Part shown: positions 1 through 9,327 of the stretch, piece by piece
Numbering within the stretch: the stretch's first letter is position 1
How the letters are laid out: every line of letters starts with the position of its first letter
From: Acidobacteriota bacterium
Lineage (GTDB): Bacteria > Acidobacteriota > Terriglobia > Terriglobales > Acidobacteriaceae
Assembly (NCBI GenBank): GCA_028876335.1
Contig: JAGWSG010000214.1
Location: 1 to 33,531 of the forward strand
DNA length: 33,531 nt
Direction: 5' to 3'
The notes under the pieces: model-generated
Told to the model about the DNA's origin: nothing
Databases searched by the model: none
What the model saw: only the letters and a program-made list of their open reading frames with translations
Made by a program: the position numbers and the translations under genes

Positions 1-1
1 A

Positions 2-1366
2 CCGCTCGATCTTTGCAACAGTTCCGTAACCGATGACAATCGCTATCTTGTTATCGAAATCGATCGCGGCGTGCCTGCCACGCGCGTAGACATCGTCTAC
101 CGTGACCTCACCAAACCTAATTCGCCTTTCAATATCCTCGTATGGGGGCTCGACAATCGCTTCTCCGCCGTTGAATACAAAAACTCCTGGTACGTCAAAA
201 CAGACTACAAGTCGCCCAATGGGAGCATCCTAAAAGCAGATCCCGGCATCATGCCCGATGTCTGGAAGACCATCGTGCCCGAGGAGTCGAACGTAATTGA
301 AGATTTCTCGATCGTTGGCGGCAAACTCTACGTCAACCGTCTCAAAGACGTGAAAACGGAAACCGCTCATTATTCGTTGCTCGGCAAACCTCTTGGCACA
401 GTCTCGTATGACGGAATCGGTTCCGCATCAACCCTCTTCGGGCGCACCTTCGATCGCTACGGCTATTTCTCGTTCAATTCCTTCATTCAGCCACCCACGC
501 TCTACCGCCTCGACACAGTTACAGGCAAACGCGTGATCTTCGCCCAGCCAAAAATTCCCTTCGACACGAGCAAGTATGAGCTCAAGCAGGTCTTCTACAC
601 ATCGAAAGATGGCACTCGCGTCCCTATGTTTATCGCAGGCAAAAAGGGTCTCAAGATGGATGGCTCTGAACGATTGCTCATGACCGGATATGGCGGATTC
701 AACGTGAGCTACACGCCGGACTGGAATCCTGAGTGGGCCTGGTGGATGGAACAGGGCGGCTGGTTTGCTCTACCAAATCTGCGCGGCGGGGGCGAGTATG
801 GCGAGAAGTGGCATGAGGCCGGAATGTTCCAGCAAAAGCAGAACGTCTTTGATGACTGGTTTGCCGCCGCCGAATATCTCATCGCGCAGAAGTACACGTC
901 ACCTGCGCACTTCGCCATCATTGGCCGCTCCAACGGCGGCCTGCTCATGGGCGCGGCCATGACGCAACGGCCCGATCTCTTCGGCGCAATCGTCTGCGGT
1001 TATCCGCTGCTTGACATGCTCCGCTACGATCTGTTCGAGCAGGGTCCGCACTGGACCACTGAATACGGTTCGGCTAAAAACGAAAAGCAGTTCCGTTACA
1101 TTCTCAAGTACTCGCCTTACCAGAACGTCAAGCCAGGAACGAAGTATCCCGCCATTTTCTTCTTCACCGGAGACAGCGACACACGGGTCGACCCCATGAA
1201 TGCCCGAAAAATGACTGCGCTCATGCAGTCTTCCTCCGGCAGCGACCGCCCCATACTGTTGCATTACAGCCTTGATGGAGGCCACTCTGCAGGTGTCAGT
1301 GTTTCCCAAATGGTACAAGATGACGCTGAACAGCTCAGCTACCTGTGGACGGAAACGGGTCATTAG
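2..1366 (+). CDS. Prolyl oligopeptidase family serine peptidase (S9), 5' end outside window
   Basis: The frame is open from base 2 upstream of the ATG at 71 (PLDLCNSSVTDDNRYLVIEIDRGVPATRVD...), so the gene starts before the window. Catalytic motifs present: GRSNGG (Ser), GDSDTRVDP (Asp), DGGHSAG (His). Confidence 0.93.
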   Translation, partial: PLDLCNSSVTDDNRYLVIEIDRGVPATRVDIVYRDLTKPNSPFNILVWGLDNRFSAVEYKNSWYVKTDYKSPNGSILKADPGIMPDVWKTIVPEESNVIEDFSIVGGKLYVNRLKDVKTETAHYSLLGKPLGTVSYDGIGSASTLFGRTFDRYGYFSFNSFIQPPTLYRLDTVTGKRVIFAQPKIPFDTSKYELKQVFYTSKDGTRVPMFIAGKKGLKMDGSERLLMTGYGGFNVSYTPDWNPEWAWWMEQGGWFALPNLRGGGEYGEKWHEAGMFQQKQNVFDDWFAAAEYLIAQKYTSPAHFAIIGRSNGGLLMGAAMTQRPDLFGAIVCGYPLLDMLRYDLFEQGPHWTTEYGSAKNEKQFRYILKYSPYQNVKPGTKYPAIFFFTGDSDTRVDPMNARKMTALMQSSSGSDRPILLHYSLDGGHSAGVSVSQMVQDDAEQLSYLWTETGH

Positions 1367-1604
1367 AGGTACGCAAATTCATTGATAGAGAGCTCTTTCC
1401 GTGTTCTTGACGCGCTCTGCGCCAGTTCCTTCAAGATTTATTGCCGTTTTCCGATAAGACTTGTGAGCAACTGAAACAATCCGCACTTGCATGCTTGGCC
1501 AGACGGCAGAGTTTGAAACTCTGAGTAGTGGGCTCCCTTCGTACTGAGTTGGGTGTTGAATGCCGATTTTGATTTGGTAAATCGCGACGGATTGTGGAGT
1601 ACGA

Positions 1605-2999
1605 ATGGCACAGCTGGAAAAGGTGCAAAAACAATCCGAAGCATGTCCGGAGACAGTACGCCTCGCCGCACTCCGCTCCATAGGAATTCTCGATACTCCA
1701 CCGGAGACTGAGTACGACACCATTACCCGCATCGCGGCTGAGTTCTTCAAGGCAGCCTGCGCATTCATTGGATTCGTCGATGAGGAGCGGATATGGATCA
1801 AGTCCTCTGTAGGAATCGAACTACAAGATTTACCTCGCGCAAATTGCATCCTAAATCCGGTGCTTGATCGGCTCGGACCGCTGGTGCTTAGCGATGCTGC
1901 TCAAATCCCTGAAATCCGTGAGCAGCTCAAATGTATTCCACAATTGCACACAGGGTTTCTCGCCATCGCGCCGATTTGCATTCCCGAAGGCAACTTAGTC
2001 GGTCTGCTCGTGATTTCAGACGCGGTACCGCGTACAAATTTTGGCGACGACGACGTAGACATGCTCATACGGATTACCGAAATGTCCGCCACCCATCTTG
2101 AACTGCGAAGGATACGGAAGAGGGTACCGAGGCAAAGCGTACGAAGGACAATGAGCACCCGAAGTGATAATTCGGATTGGCCCACTGCCATTGATTTGCG
2201 CAATGCCCTTGAACAATCTGAGTTCGTGTTGCACTATCAACCGGAAATCGACCTCGAGACACGTGAAATCGTAGGACTTGAAGCGCTCATTCGCTGGCGG
2301 CATCCTGAGCGTGGCATGGTGTCTCCGGGGCAGTTCATTCCTCAGGCGGAAGCCAACGGCATGATCCTTCCAATTGGCGATTGGGGACTCGCAGAGGCAT
2401 GCAGACAAATTCAGCTCTGGAACAACGAAGATCCGCGGAACGGGACCTTGCGTGTTTGCGTCAATCTCTCGGCCAGGCAATTTGCACGCGAGGGCCTCAC
2501 TCATCACGTGCAATCGCTCCTTGTACAGTCAGGCACGGCCCGTGGGCAACTCGGTCTCGAACTCACCGAGTCGAGTCTCATCCCCAACATGAACACCGCC
2601 ATCGACGTGCTCGCGGGACTGCGTGAGCTCGGCGTTGCTCTCTTGATGGATGATTTCGGCACAGGCTACAGCTCGCTCAATCATCTCCATTCCTTTCCAT
2701 TCGATGTTTTGAAGATCGACCGCTCCTTTGTCGGGCGCATCACGGAAGGCGAACAGCCGTTGCAAATTGTCAAAACCATCATCGATCTCGCACGCGCTCT
2801 TGGTATGGATGTTGTTGCTGAAGGGATTGAAACGAGTGAACAGTTGCAGCTCCTTCGTCAGTTGGGCTGCCGTTTTGGTCAGGGATTCCTCTTCTCTCGC
2901 CCGCTCACGCCACAGGCAATCTCAGCGCTTCTTAGCAGACCGGGCCGCATCCTGGATGCGTCAGAAACCTGCGACATACCCTCAGCCCAGGTTGCCTGA
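1605..2999 (+). CDS. GAF-like sensor + EAL domain cyclic-di-GMP phosphodiesterase (no GGDEF)
   Basis: N-terminal GAF-like segment ([26 protein letters not shown]...[18 protein letters not shown]). C-terminal EAL motifs: [58 protein letters not shown]. Confidence 0.9.
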   Translation: MAQLEKVQKQSEACPETVRLAALRSIGILDTPPETEYDTITRIAAEFFKAACAFIGFVDEERIWIKSSVGIELQDLPRANCILNPVLDRLGPLVLSDAAQIPEIREQLKCIPQLHTGFLAIAPICIPEGNLVGLLVISDAVPRTNFGDDDVDMLIRITEMSATHLELRRIRKRVPRQSVRRTMSTRSDNSDWPTAIDLRNALEQSEFVLHYQPEIDLETREIVGLEALIRWRHPERGMVSPGQFIPQAEANGMILPIGDWGLAEACRQIQLWNNEDPRNGTLRVCVNLSARQFAREGLTHHVQSLLVQSGTARGQLGLELTESSLIPNMNTAIDVLAGLRELGVALLMDDFGTGYSSLNHLHSFPFDVLKIDRSFVGRITEGEQPLQIVKTIIDLARALGMDVVAEGIETSEQLQLLRQLGCRFGQGFLFSRPLTPQAISALLSRPGRILDASETCDIPSAQVA

Positions 3000-3071
3000 T
3001 AGAGCAAAATCCCATTTTGCAATTGCATCCCGGTATTCCTTCTTTGGGAATTTGAACTCGTTCTCTGTTGA

Positions 3072-3737
3072 ATGCGGACTTTCATCGCGCGGCTCTCCTG
3101 CGCTACCGTGCCATTTGTGACGCAGGTCGTTCCATCTTCGACTGGCTCGGGTGATCCAACCTTTGCCGCCGTTTTATCCGATGAAGCTTTTGGCGCAAAT
3201 ATCGCGCAGGGCATGCGCAAGCCGCCCGTAAGTGACAGATCTCCGAGTGACGACCATGATCTGTTAGCGGATGACATTGCGACCATCAGTTACGAGCAGG
3301 CACTTCGTACCCACGCACGTTCTGTGCCAGTGTGGGACGAGCAACCCGCGGGACTGTTTGAAAACAGCTACACTGTCGCAGACCAGGCTGCAACCTCTGG
3401 ACAGACTGGATTCTCGCCTCTCCGAATTCAAGAGATTGCGCTAAAACATCGGCAAAGCGAACGCCGCTCCGCAAGCATCACGATTCGTCTGAGTAGGCCT
3501 GAATGCGACCAAATTCATAAGCGGGCTGAACAAGCCGGGCTCACGGTTTCGGCCTATTTGCGTTCGTGTGTTCTTGAAGCCGAAGACCTTCGCGCTCAGG
3601 TGAAAAAGATGATCGCGGAGATGAAGCCCTCGCAAAGTGTGCCTGCGATCCCACATGTAGTTGCTCAGCGACCGCAGTCGCATTGGCAAATGTTGTGGTC
3701 GCGCCTTTTTCGGGTGCGTCGAGCTTCTGCTGCGTAG
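3072..3737 (+). CDS. Hypothetical protein with ribbon-helix-helix / MobC-like C-terminal domain (start uncertain; internal ATG at 3213 possible)
   Basis: SERRSASITIRLSRPECDQIHKRAEQAGLTVSAYLRSCVLEAEDLRAQVKKMI resembles RHH-fold/plasmid-mobilisation-like domains. The N-terminal ~120 aa is not recognisable. Confidence 0.7.
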   Translation: MRTFIARLSCATVPFVTQVVPSSTGSGDPTFAAVLSDEAFGANIAQGMRKPPVSDRSPSDDHDLLADDIATISYEQALRTHARSVPVWDEQPAGLFENSYTVADQAATSGQTGFSPLRIQEIALKHRQSERRSASITIRLSRPECDQIHKRAEQAGLTVSAYLRSCVLEAEDLRAQVKKMIAEMKPSQSVPAIPHVVAQRPQSHWQMLWSRLFRVRRASAA

Positions 3738-3743
3738 CCCGCG

Positions 3744-5138
3744 CTACTCAACTTCCAGCACAAGGCACTTCAAATATTCAGTTTCCGGAATGTTGAGCAT
3801 AACCGGATGATCAGCTGCCGCGCCACGCCGCTCACGCAAGCGAACACGCCGGTGCGCATCTGCAGCTGCCGCACTCACCGCGCCCTCCAGCTCGCTCCAG
3901 CCTACGTGGTGGCTGCAACTGAACGTCAGCAGCAGCCCACCCGATCGCAGCATCTTCATCGCGCGAAGATTCAGCTCTTTATAGCCGCGCAGTGCTCCTT
4001 CCACAGCACGCTTTGACTTTGCAAACGCTGGCGGGTCCAGGACAATCGTGTCGAACTGCTCGCGCGCATCCGACCAGTCGCGCAAAATCTGAAAGGCATC
4101 TCCCTCTACCCAGTCCACCTCGGCAGAAAGGCTCGCACGATTTAATGCGAGATTGCGTTCTGCCACTTCAAGCGAAGCGTGCGAGGCATCGATCCCGGTG
4201 ACGCGCTCACACGATTGCGCCAGATGCAAAGCGAAGCCTCCCTGGTAGGTGCAAACATCAAGCGCCCGGCCCGTTGTACCCAACCTCTTGGCCCATCCGT
4301 GCGCTGCCGCATAATTCTCGCGCTGATCCAGAAATGCGCCCGTCTTCTGTCCCGAATTGGCGTCAAATTCAAACATCAGTCCGTTCAGCATGAACTGAAC
4401 CTTTGACGTTGCTCCCTTTGCTGCGTACAGCGGCTCCACGCTCGCAGCCGCTAATCCCTCTAGCTCGCGAATCCGAGGATCGGGTCGCTCAAAAATTGCT
4501 TTAGGTTTAATCGTCTCGCGCAACACGCGAATGCACGTATCCCGTACCGGGTTTGAATCAAGTCCCTTCACGAGCAGTTGCAGCACCGCTAGATCACCGT
4601 ACTTGTCCACAATCAATCCCGGCAGTTGATCTGCTTCACTGAACACAAGCCTGCACGAGTCGCTCTTCGATTCATGGCCATTCAGGATAGGATCGCGTCT
4701 TTCAATCGCTATCCGTAGCCGTTCTTCCAGCAGTAGAATCCACTGCGTATTATCGACTTCATCGCGTGCAATCAGGCGCAGCGCAATCTGCGAAATAGGA
4801 CTGTAAAGAGCGGTCCCCAACAGCACTCCCCGCACGTCAGCCACAGGCAGTAGCGCAGGCGCGTCTCCCCCTCCAACAGTTACTTCCTCAATGTCCGATG
4901 CATATACCCACACGTGCCCTGCACGAATCCGGTCTGCCGCTCTGCGGTTGATGCGCGCTCCCACCAAATCTTTCGCGGGCGACAGGGTGACATCCTTCCG
5001 CGGTTCAGGCTTCTGCTTCTGAGTGGATTTTGACTTGCTTGCTCTTTCAGCAGCGCTTCCCACGAAAGGCGTCTGCGGCCATTCTGGCCGAGACGCCTTT
5101 TGTGAATCCTTGATTCTGGGTGTGCGGGTCTTGCTCAT
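3744..5138 (-). CDS. rlmI: Class I SAM-dependent rRNA methyltransferase, RlmI-like, with PUA-like N-terminus (ORF open to 5174; start at MSKTR preferred)
   Basis: GARINRRAADRIRAGHVWVYASDIEEV (PUA-like), ALDVCTYQGGFALHLAQ (SAM motif), VLDPPAFAKSKRAVEGALRGYKELNLRAMKML, LLTFSCSHHV. Confidence 0.85.
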   Translation of the reverse strand: MSKTRTPRIKDSQKASRPEWPQTPFVGSAAERASKSKSTQKQKPEPRKDVTLSPAKDLVGARINRRAADRIRAGHVWVYASDIEEVTVGGGDAPALLPVADVRGVLLGTALYSPISQIALRLIARDEVDNTQWILLLEERLRIAIERRDPILNGHESKSDSCRLVFSEADQLPGLIVDKYGDLAVLQLLVKGLDSNPVRDTCIRVLRETIKPKAIFERPDPRIRELEGLAAASVEPLYAAKGATSKVQFMLNGLMFEFDANSGQKTGAFLDQRENYAAAHGWAKRLGTTGRALDVCTYQGGFALHLAQSCERVTGIDASHASLEVAERNLALNRASLSAEVDWVEGDAFQILRDWSDAREQFDTIVLDPPAFAKSKRAVEGALRGYKELNLRAMKMLRSGGLLLTFSCSHHVGWSELEGAVSAAAADAHRRVRLRERRGAAADHPVMLNIPETEYLKCLVLEVE

Positions 5139-5189
5139 CTGTGTCCTCCGGGGAGTGCATGTCGACCGGAGCAAACAGGGTTTGAAGAC

Positions 5190-5612
5190 CTACTTAGCCT
5201 GGATGCTCTCCAGATAGCGGCAGAGATTGCTGATTCTGAGCTGCCTTTCCTGGCTGTTGGCCCTGTTCATCTTACCAAGAATGGGACCCCATACCGGCAT
5301 CTCGGCATTTCCATGCGCGCGTGTCTCCACGCCAAATTGCAGTATTGCGGCAATATGTGTGTCAGGAAATTTGCCACCATTCTTGCGGGTGAGGAGGGTG
5401 AGGTCTGTAGGTGGTGTCGTCAGGACGGGGGCTACAGGTCCGTGTCCTTTTCCGTCCATTCCGTGGCAGGATGCGCAGTAATTGGCGTACATTTCGTGGC
5501 CATTTGTTGCGGCTGTCTGGTGGACCGGTATCGTGACCTTGTCTTTTGGTTGTTGTGCAATTCCATAAACAGCAATGGATGCGAATGCAAGCAGGGAGAG
5601 GTACTTCAGCAT
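5190..5612 (-). CDS. Secreted class I c-type cytochrome
   Basis: Signal peptide MLKYLSLLAFASIAVYGIAQ; haem motif CASCH in YANYCASCHGMDGKGHGP; possible Met ligand in EMPVWGPIL. Start taken at internal Met28 of the 5693 ORF. Confidence 0.85.
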   Translation of the reverse strand: MLKYLSLLAFASIAVYGIAQQPKDKVTIPVHQTAATNGHEMYANYCASCHGMDGKGHGPVAPVLTTPPTDLTLLTRKNGGKFPDTHIAAILQFGVETRAHGNAEMPVWGPILGKMNRANSQERQLRISNLCRYLESIQAK

Positions 5613-5801
5613 AAGATACTCCGTTTCCGACCTCCACTCCGCAAGGAACTCTACTCCTGCCGCCGGCATGAACGGCAGTGACAGCCGGCACATGATGAAG
5701 GTCAGAAGACCGATTCCGCAAAGGCGTGTCCGCTGCCGCCAACAGCCCCCGGATCAGCACCTTACAACGGAGTCATTTCCCGCATGAAAAACAAAACGGC
5801 C

Positions 5802-5807
5802 TATAAT
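5802..5807 (+). promoter_or_regulatory. Candidate -10 element (TATAAT) of the rsh gene, 5 nt upstream of ATG
   Basis: Exact TATAAT at 5802-5807 with ATG at 5813; no clear -35 and no Shine-Dalgarno. Confidence 0.4.
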
Positions 5808-5812
5808 GAAGC

Positions 5813-8113
5813 ATGGCGACAGTGCGGCAGCCTAATCTGACAGCTCCCGGAGAGGCCCAAAGGCCCGAGGACCCTGATATTGCCGCAAGTTCTCATCCCA
5901 CTTCCATCAGCCCCCAGGAGATCAATGAGCGGTTCGAGGCTCTGCTTCGGCACGTGCAGGCCAATCGTCCCACGGAAGATGTCGGCCTGATTCGCAAGGC
6001 CTGGAACTTCTGTGTACAACACCACGAAGGCCAGATGCGAGCTTCAGGAGAGCCGTACATCATTCACCCGCTGGAAGTTGCAGAAGTTCTAGCGGAAATG
6101 AAGATGGACTCCACTGCCATATCGGCGGGCCTTCTACATGACGCCGTTGAAGACACGCCCGCGACGCGCGAAGAGATTGAAAAGGAGTTCGGCGACCAGG
6201 TTGCCCACATCGTCGAAGGCGTCACGAAAATCGACAAGATTCAGTTCGCCAATCGCGAAGACCGGCAAGCGGAAAACGTCCGCAAAATGCTGCTTGCGAT
6301 GGTCACGGATATTCGTGTTGTCCTTATCAAGCTGGCTGATCGCATCCACAACATGCGCACGCTGGAACACCTGAAGCCGGAGCGGAGGGAAGCCATTGCC
6401 CGCGAAACGCTGGAGATTTATGCGCCTTTGGCGCATCGCCTGGGCATGGGAAAAGTCCGTGGCGAGCTTGAAGACCTGGCTTTCAAGTACACCGATCCTG
6501 TGAGTTATGAACAGGTTGCCGAAGCGGTGGAAGCACGGCGCGTGGAAGGTGAACAGTTCCTGCACGGTATTGAAGACACGCTAGTTGAGCATTTGCGCGA
6601 AAACAACATCGAAGCGCGCGTGGAATGGCGCATTAAGCGTCTCTATTCGGTCTATCAAAAGCTGCAGCGCACCAAGTCAAGCTATGACCAGCTCTATGAC
6701 CTGCTTGCCGTTCGCGTCATCACAAAGGACATTGCATCCTGTTATGCCATTTTCGGGCTGATTCACACGTTGTGGCGGCCCGTTCCTGGGCGCATCAAGG
6801 ACTTTATTGCGATGCCGCGCGCCAACCGCTACCAATCCCTGCACACAACAGTGATTGGGGAGGGCGGTTATCAGTTTGAGGTGCAGATTCGCACCGAGGA
6901 GATGCACCGCATTGCCGAGGAAGGCATTGCGGCGCACTGGAAGTACAAGGCCGGCAATGAAGAGGTTACGGCGCGCGACGAGGAGCGGCTGAACTGGATT
7001 CGGCAACTGGTTGAGTGGCAGAAGGAGATGACCGACCCCAACGAGTTCCTCTCCAGTCTGAAGATGGATCTCTATCCTGATGAGGTCTACACCTTTACAC
7101 CGAAGGGAAAGGTTGTGGTGGTGCCCTCCGAGGGTACGCCGGTGGATTTTGCCTACACGATTCACACGGAAGTCGGCCACACGTGCGTGGGCGCCAAGGT
7201 GAATGGGCGTATGGTGCCGCTGCGGACCAAGCTCAACACTGGAGACATCGTTGAGATCATCACGCAGAAGGATCACAAGCCCAGCCGCGACTGGCTGACA
7301 TTTGTGAAAAGCCCGCGCGCGCGTAACAAGATCAAGCACTGGCTGAACGAGGATCAGCGCCAACGTGCGGTGGAGATTGGGCGCAAGCTGCTGGATCGCG
7401 AGGCACGCAAGTTCAAGGTTCCACTCAGCCAGATAAGCGACGATGACCTGGGCCGCATTGCCGGAGAGTACGGTGTGGCTACCGCAGCCGATTTACTGGC
7501 AACGCTTGGGCAAGGCAAGCATTCAGCGAATCAGGTGCTGAATAAGCTGGCACCCGGTGTTGCAAATCCCGCTGGGGAAGAAATCGAAGAGCAGAAACAG
7601 GGCGATACCGCCGTCGCCGACGCCATCAAAAAGTTGCAGTTACGCGGCTCCGATTCGCTGCAGGTGGAAGGGCAGAATGACCTGCTGGTTTATCGCGCGC
7701 GGTGCTGCAACCCCATCCGCGGTGAAGAGATTGTGGGTTATGTGACGCGCGGGAAGGGAGTTGCAGTGCATGCGCGAAGTTGTCCCAATGTGCAGAACCT
7801 GCTCTATGAGAGCGACCGCAGGATTGCGGTGGAATGGGCACCTTCCGGCAGTGCGCAGGGTGTGGGCCAACGATATCCCGTAAAGATAATGGTTTATTGC
7901 CACGACCGTACGGGCATGCTGAAGGAACTGACGGCCACCATCTCCGACGAGAATACGAACATCCGCTCGGTTGACATCCGACGCGATGAGAATGGAGAAG
8001 CCATCATCGAGTTCATCGTGGAAGCCGAGGATGTGAGCCATCTGAATCGTATTGTGCTGGGATTGCGGCGCATCCACGGCGTCCGCGCTGTCGAGCGGAC
8101 GCAAAAGCTCTAA
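5813..8113 (+). CDS. relA/spoT: Bifunctional (p)ppGpp synthetase/hydrolase, RelA/SpoT family
   Basis: HD hydrolase motif (GLLHDAVEDT; LADRIHNMRTLEHL), synthetase region (LYDLLAVRVIT...GRIKDFIAMPRANRYQSLHTTV...EVQIRTEEMHRIAEEGIAAHWKYK), TGS (YTFTPKGKVVVVPSEGTPVDFAYTIHTEVGH), C-terminal ACT. Confidence 0.97.
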   Translation: MATVRQPNLTAPGEAQRPEDPDIAASSHPTSISPQEINERFEALLRHVQANRPTEDVGLIRKAWNFCVQHHEGQMRASGEPYIIHPLEVAEVLAEMKMDSTAISAGLLHDAVEDTPATREEIEKEFGDQVAHIVEGVTKIDKIQFANREDRQAENVRKMLLAMVTDIRVVLIKLADRIHNMRTLEHLKPERREAIARETLEIYAPLAHRLGMGKVRGELEDLAFKYTDPVSYEQVAEAVEARRVEGEQFLHGIEDTLVEHLRENNIEARVEWRIKRLYSVYQKLQRTKSSYDQLYDLLAVRVITKDIASCYAIFGLIHTLWRPVPGRIKDFIAMPRANRYQSLHTTVIGEGGYQFEVQIRTEEMHRIAEEGIAAHWKYKAGNEEVTARDEERLNWIRQLVEWQKEMTDPNEFLSSLKMDLYPDEVYTFTPKGKVVVVPSEGTPVDFAYTIHTEVGHTCVGAKVNGRMVPLRTKLNTGDIVEIITQKDHKPSRDWLTFVKSPRARNKIKHWLNEDQRQRAVEIGRKLLDREARKFKVPLSQISDDDLGRIAGEYGVATAADLLATLGQGKHSANQVLNKLAPGVANPAGEEIEEQKQGDTAVADAIKKLQLRGSDSLQVEGQNDLLVYRARCCNPIRGEEIVGYVTRGKGVAVHARSCPNVQNLLYESDRRIAVEWAPSGSAQGVGQRYPVKIMVYCHDRTGMLKELTATISDENTNIRSVDIRRDENGEAIIEFIVEAEDVSHLNRIVLGLRRIHGVRAVERTQKL

Positions 8114-8162
8114 ACAAGCGCACTCTGAAGGCGCACATTTCGCGACACGCGGCAGCGGGTAA

Positions 8163-9104
8163 TTGGCAACTATGTCAGCCAAATCAACAACAACACGTGC
8201 ATCAACATTCCAGGGAATTCATGTACTCGACGGTGGATTTGCCACCGAGCTCGAATACCAGGGTGCGAAGATCTATGGTCCACTTTGGTCGGCGCACGTG
8301 CTACAGGATGCTCCTGAGAAGATTCTGGCAGTTCACCGCGTGTATCTTGCGGCAGGTGCAAATTGCATTCTGACAAGCAGTTATCAGGTCTCGCGAATGG
8401 GCTACCAGGAGGCTGGGCTGCCCGTTGCCCAGGCGGACGCAGCCCTTTTGCGCGCGGTGGAGTTGGCGCGGCAGGCGGCTGCGGAGTTTCCGGAGAGGCG
8501 CGTGGTGATTGCTGCGTCGCTGGGGCCGTATGGAGCAATGCTGCATAACGGAGCCGAGTATCACGGCAACTATTGCATAAATTTCGAGGAGCTTGTCCAG
8601 TTTCATCGCGAGCGGATCGAGATATTTGCGGCGGCAAAGGGAACGCAGAGGGTGGATTTGTTGGCGTTTGAGACTTTGCCATCGCTGGAGGAGGCGAAGG
8701 CTATTGCTGAGGCGCTTTCTCCGTGGCCGGAACTGAGTGCGTGGTTCACGTTTACGTGTCCGGATGAGGAGAATGTGGCGCATGGAGAGTCGCTGAGGGA
8801 TTGTGCGACGTTTGTGTCGACTTTGCCGCAGACGGTGGCGGTGGGCGTGAATTGCACGCATCCGAGTCTTATTGCTTCACTTATCTGCGAGCTGAAAGCA
8901 GCGAGCAATTTACCGATTGTGGTGTATCCGAACTCGGGTGAACACTGGGATGCGACTGCGCGTTGCTGGACGGGGACGAGCGATCCTGAAGAATATGGGG
9001 AACTTGCGCGGCGCTGGTTTCTGGCCGGAGCGCAGATTGTGGGCGGCTGTTGCCGAACGCGGCCGGCGCACATCAAAGCAGTGGCCGCCGCGCAAATTGC
9101 CTGA
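8163..9104 (+). CDS. mmuM: Homocysteine S-methyltransferase (TTG at 8163 or ATG at 8172)
   Basis: HVLDGGFATELEYQGAKI...ANCILTSSYQVS, AVGVNCT, GGCCRTRPAHI (zinc-ligand Cys motifs). Confidence 0.92.
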   Translation: MATMSAKSTTTRASTFQGIHVLDGGFATELEYQGAKIYGPLWSAHVLQDAPEKILAVHRVYLAAGANCILTSSYQVSRMGYQEAGLPVAQADAALLRAVELARQAAAEFPERRVVIAASLGPYGAMLHNGAEYHGNYCINFEELVQFHRERIEIFAAAKGTQRVDLLAFETLPSLEEAKAIAEALSPWPELSAWFTFTCPDEENVAHGESLRDCATFVSTLPQTVAVGVNCTHPSLIASLICELKAASNLPIVVYPNSGEHWDATARCWTGTSDPEEYGELARRWFLAGAQIVGGCCRTRPAHIKAVAAAQIA

Positions 9105-9304
9105 AAAATCTGGCTATTTCCGCCGTAAACGTTGCGTTTTTCATCGCCTGGATGCACGCGTAAGTTGGTATGGCGAAAATGGCCAGCAACTCGTGGATTT
9201 TTGCTCCCGGTTTGGCCAGGCAAAAGTGGAGAGTCCACTTCTCCTGCAACATTGCATTGCCGGTAACAGGTGCTTGCAGGAGGGCTGTGGCTTCCAGAAG
9301 AAGC
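9104..9304. repeat. Cluster of stacked inverted repeats in the convergent intergenic region
   Basis: CTGGCTATTTCCGCC 9110-9124 / GGCGAAAATGGCCAG 9172-9186 (13 WC + 1 G:U of 15); AAACG-ttg-CGTTT 9127-9139; AAGTGGA-gag-TCCACTT 9224-9240; CTCCTGCAA 9241-9249 / TTGCAGGAG 9274-9282; GCTTC-cagaa-GAAGC 9290-9304. Confidence 0.75.
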
Positions 9305-9327
9305 AAACTCAGAGGTGAGTGAGAAGC

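Noticed and set aside
1367-1604. Possible c-di-GMP (GEMM) riboswitch upstream of the EAL gene
   Set aside because: No GEMM-like conserved core recognised; only the palindrome at 1507-1523 stands out.
3072-3737. MobC-like domain taken as evidence of an integrated mobilisable element
   Set aside because: No relaxase, integrase, oriT-like sequence or att repeats seen around it; surrounding genes are ordinary chromosomal functions.
5662-5689. Two GCCGGC palindromes upstream of the cytochrome c gene as a hairpin
   Set aside because: Short GC-rich self-complementary hexamers are common by chance here; no further structural support.
6677-7363. 228-aa minus-strand ORF inside relA/spoT
   Set aside because: Shadow ORF opposite the highly conserved synthetase domain.
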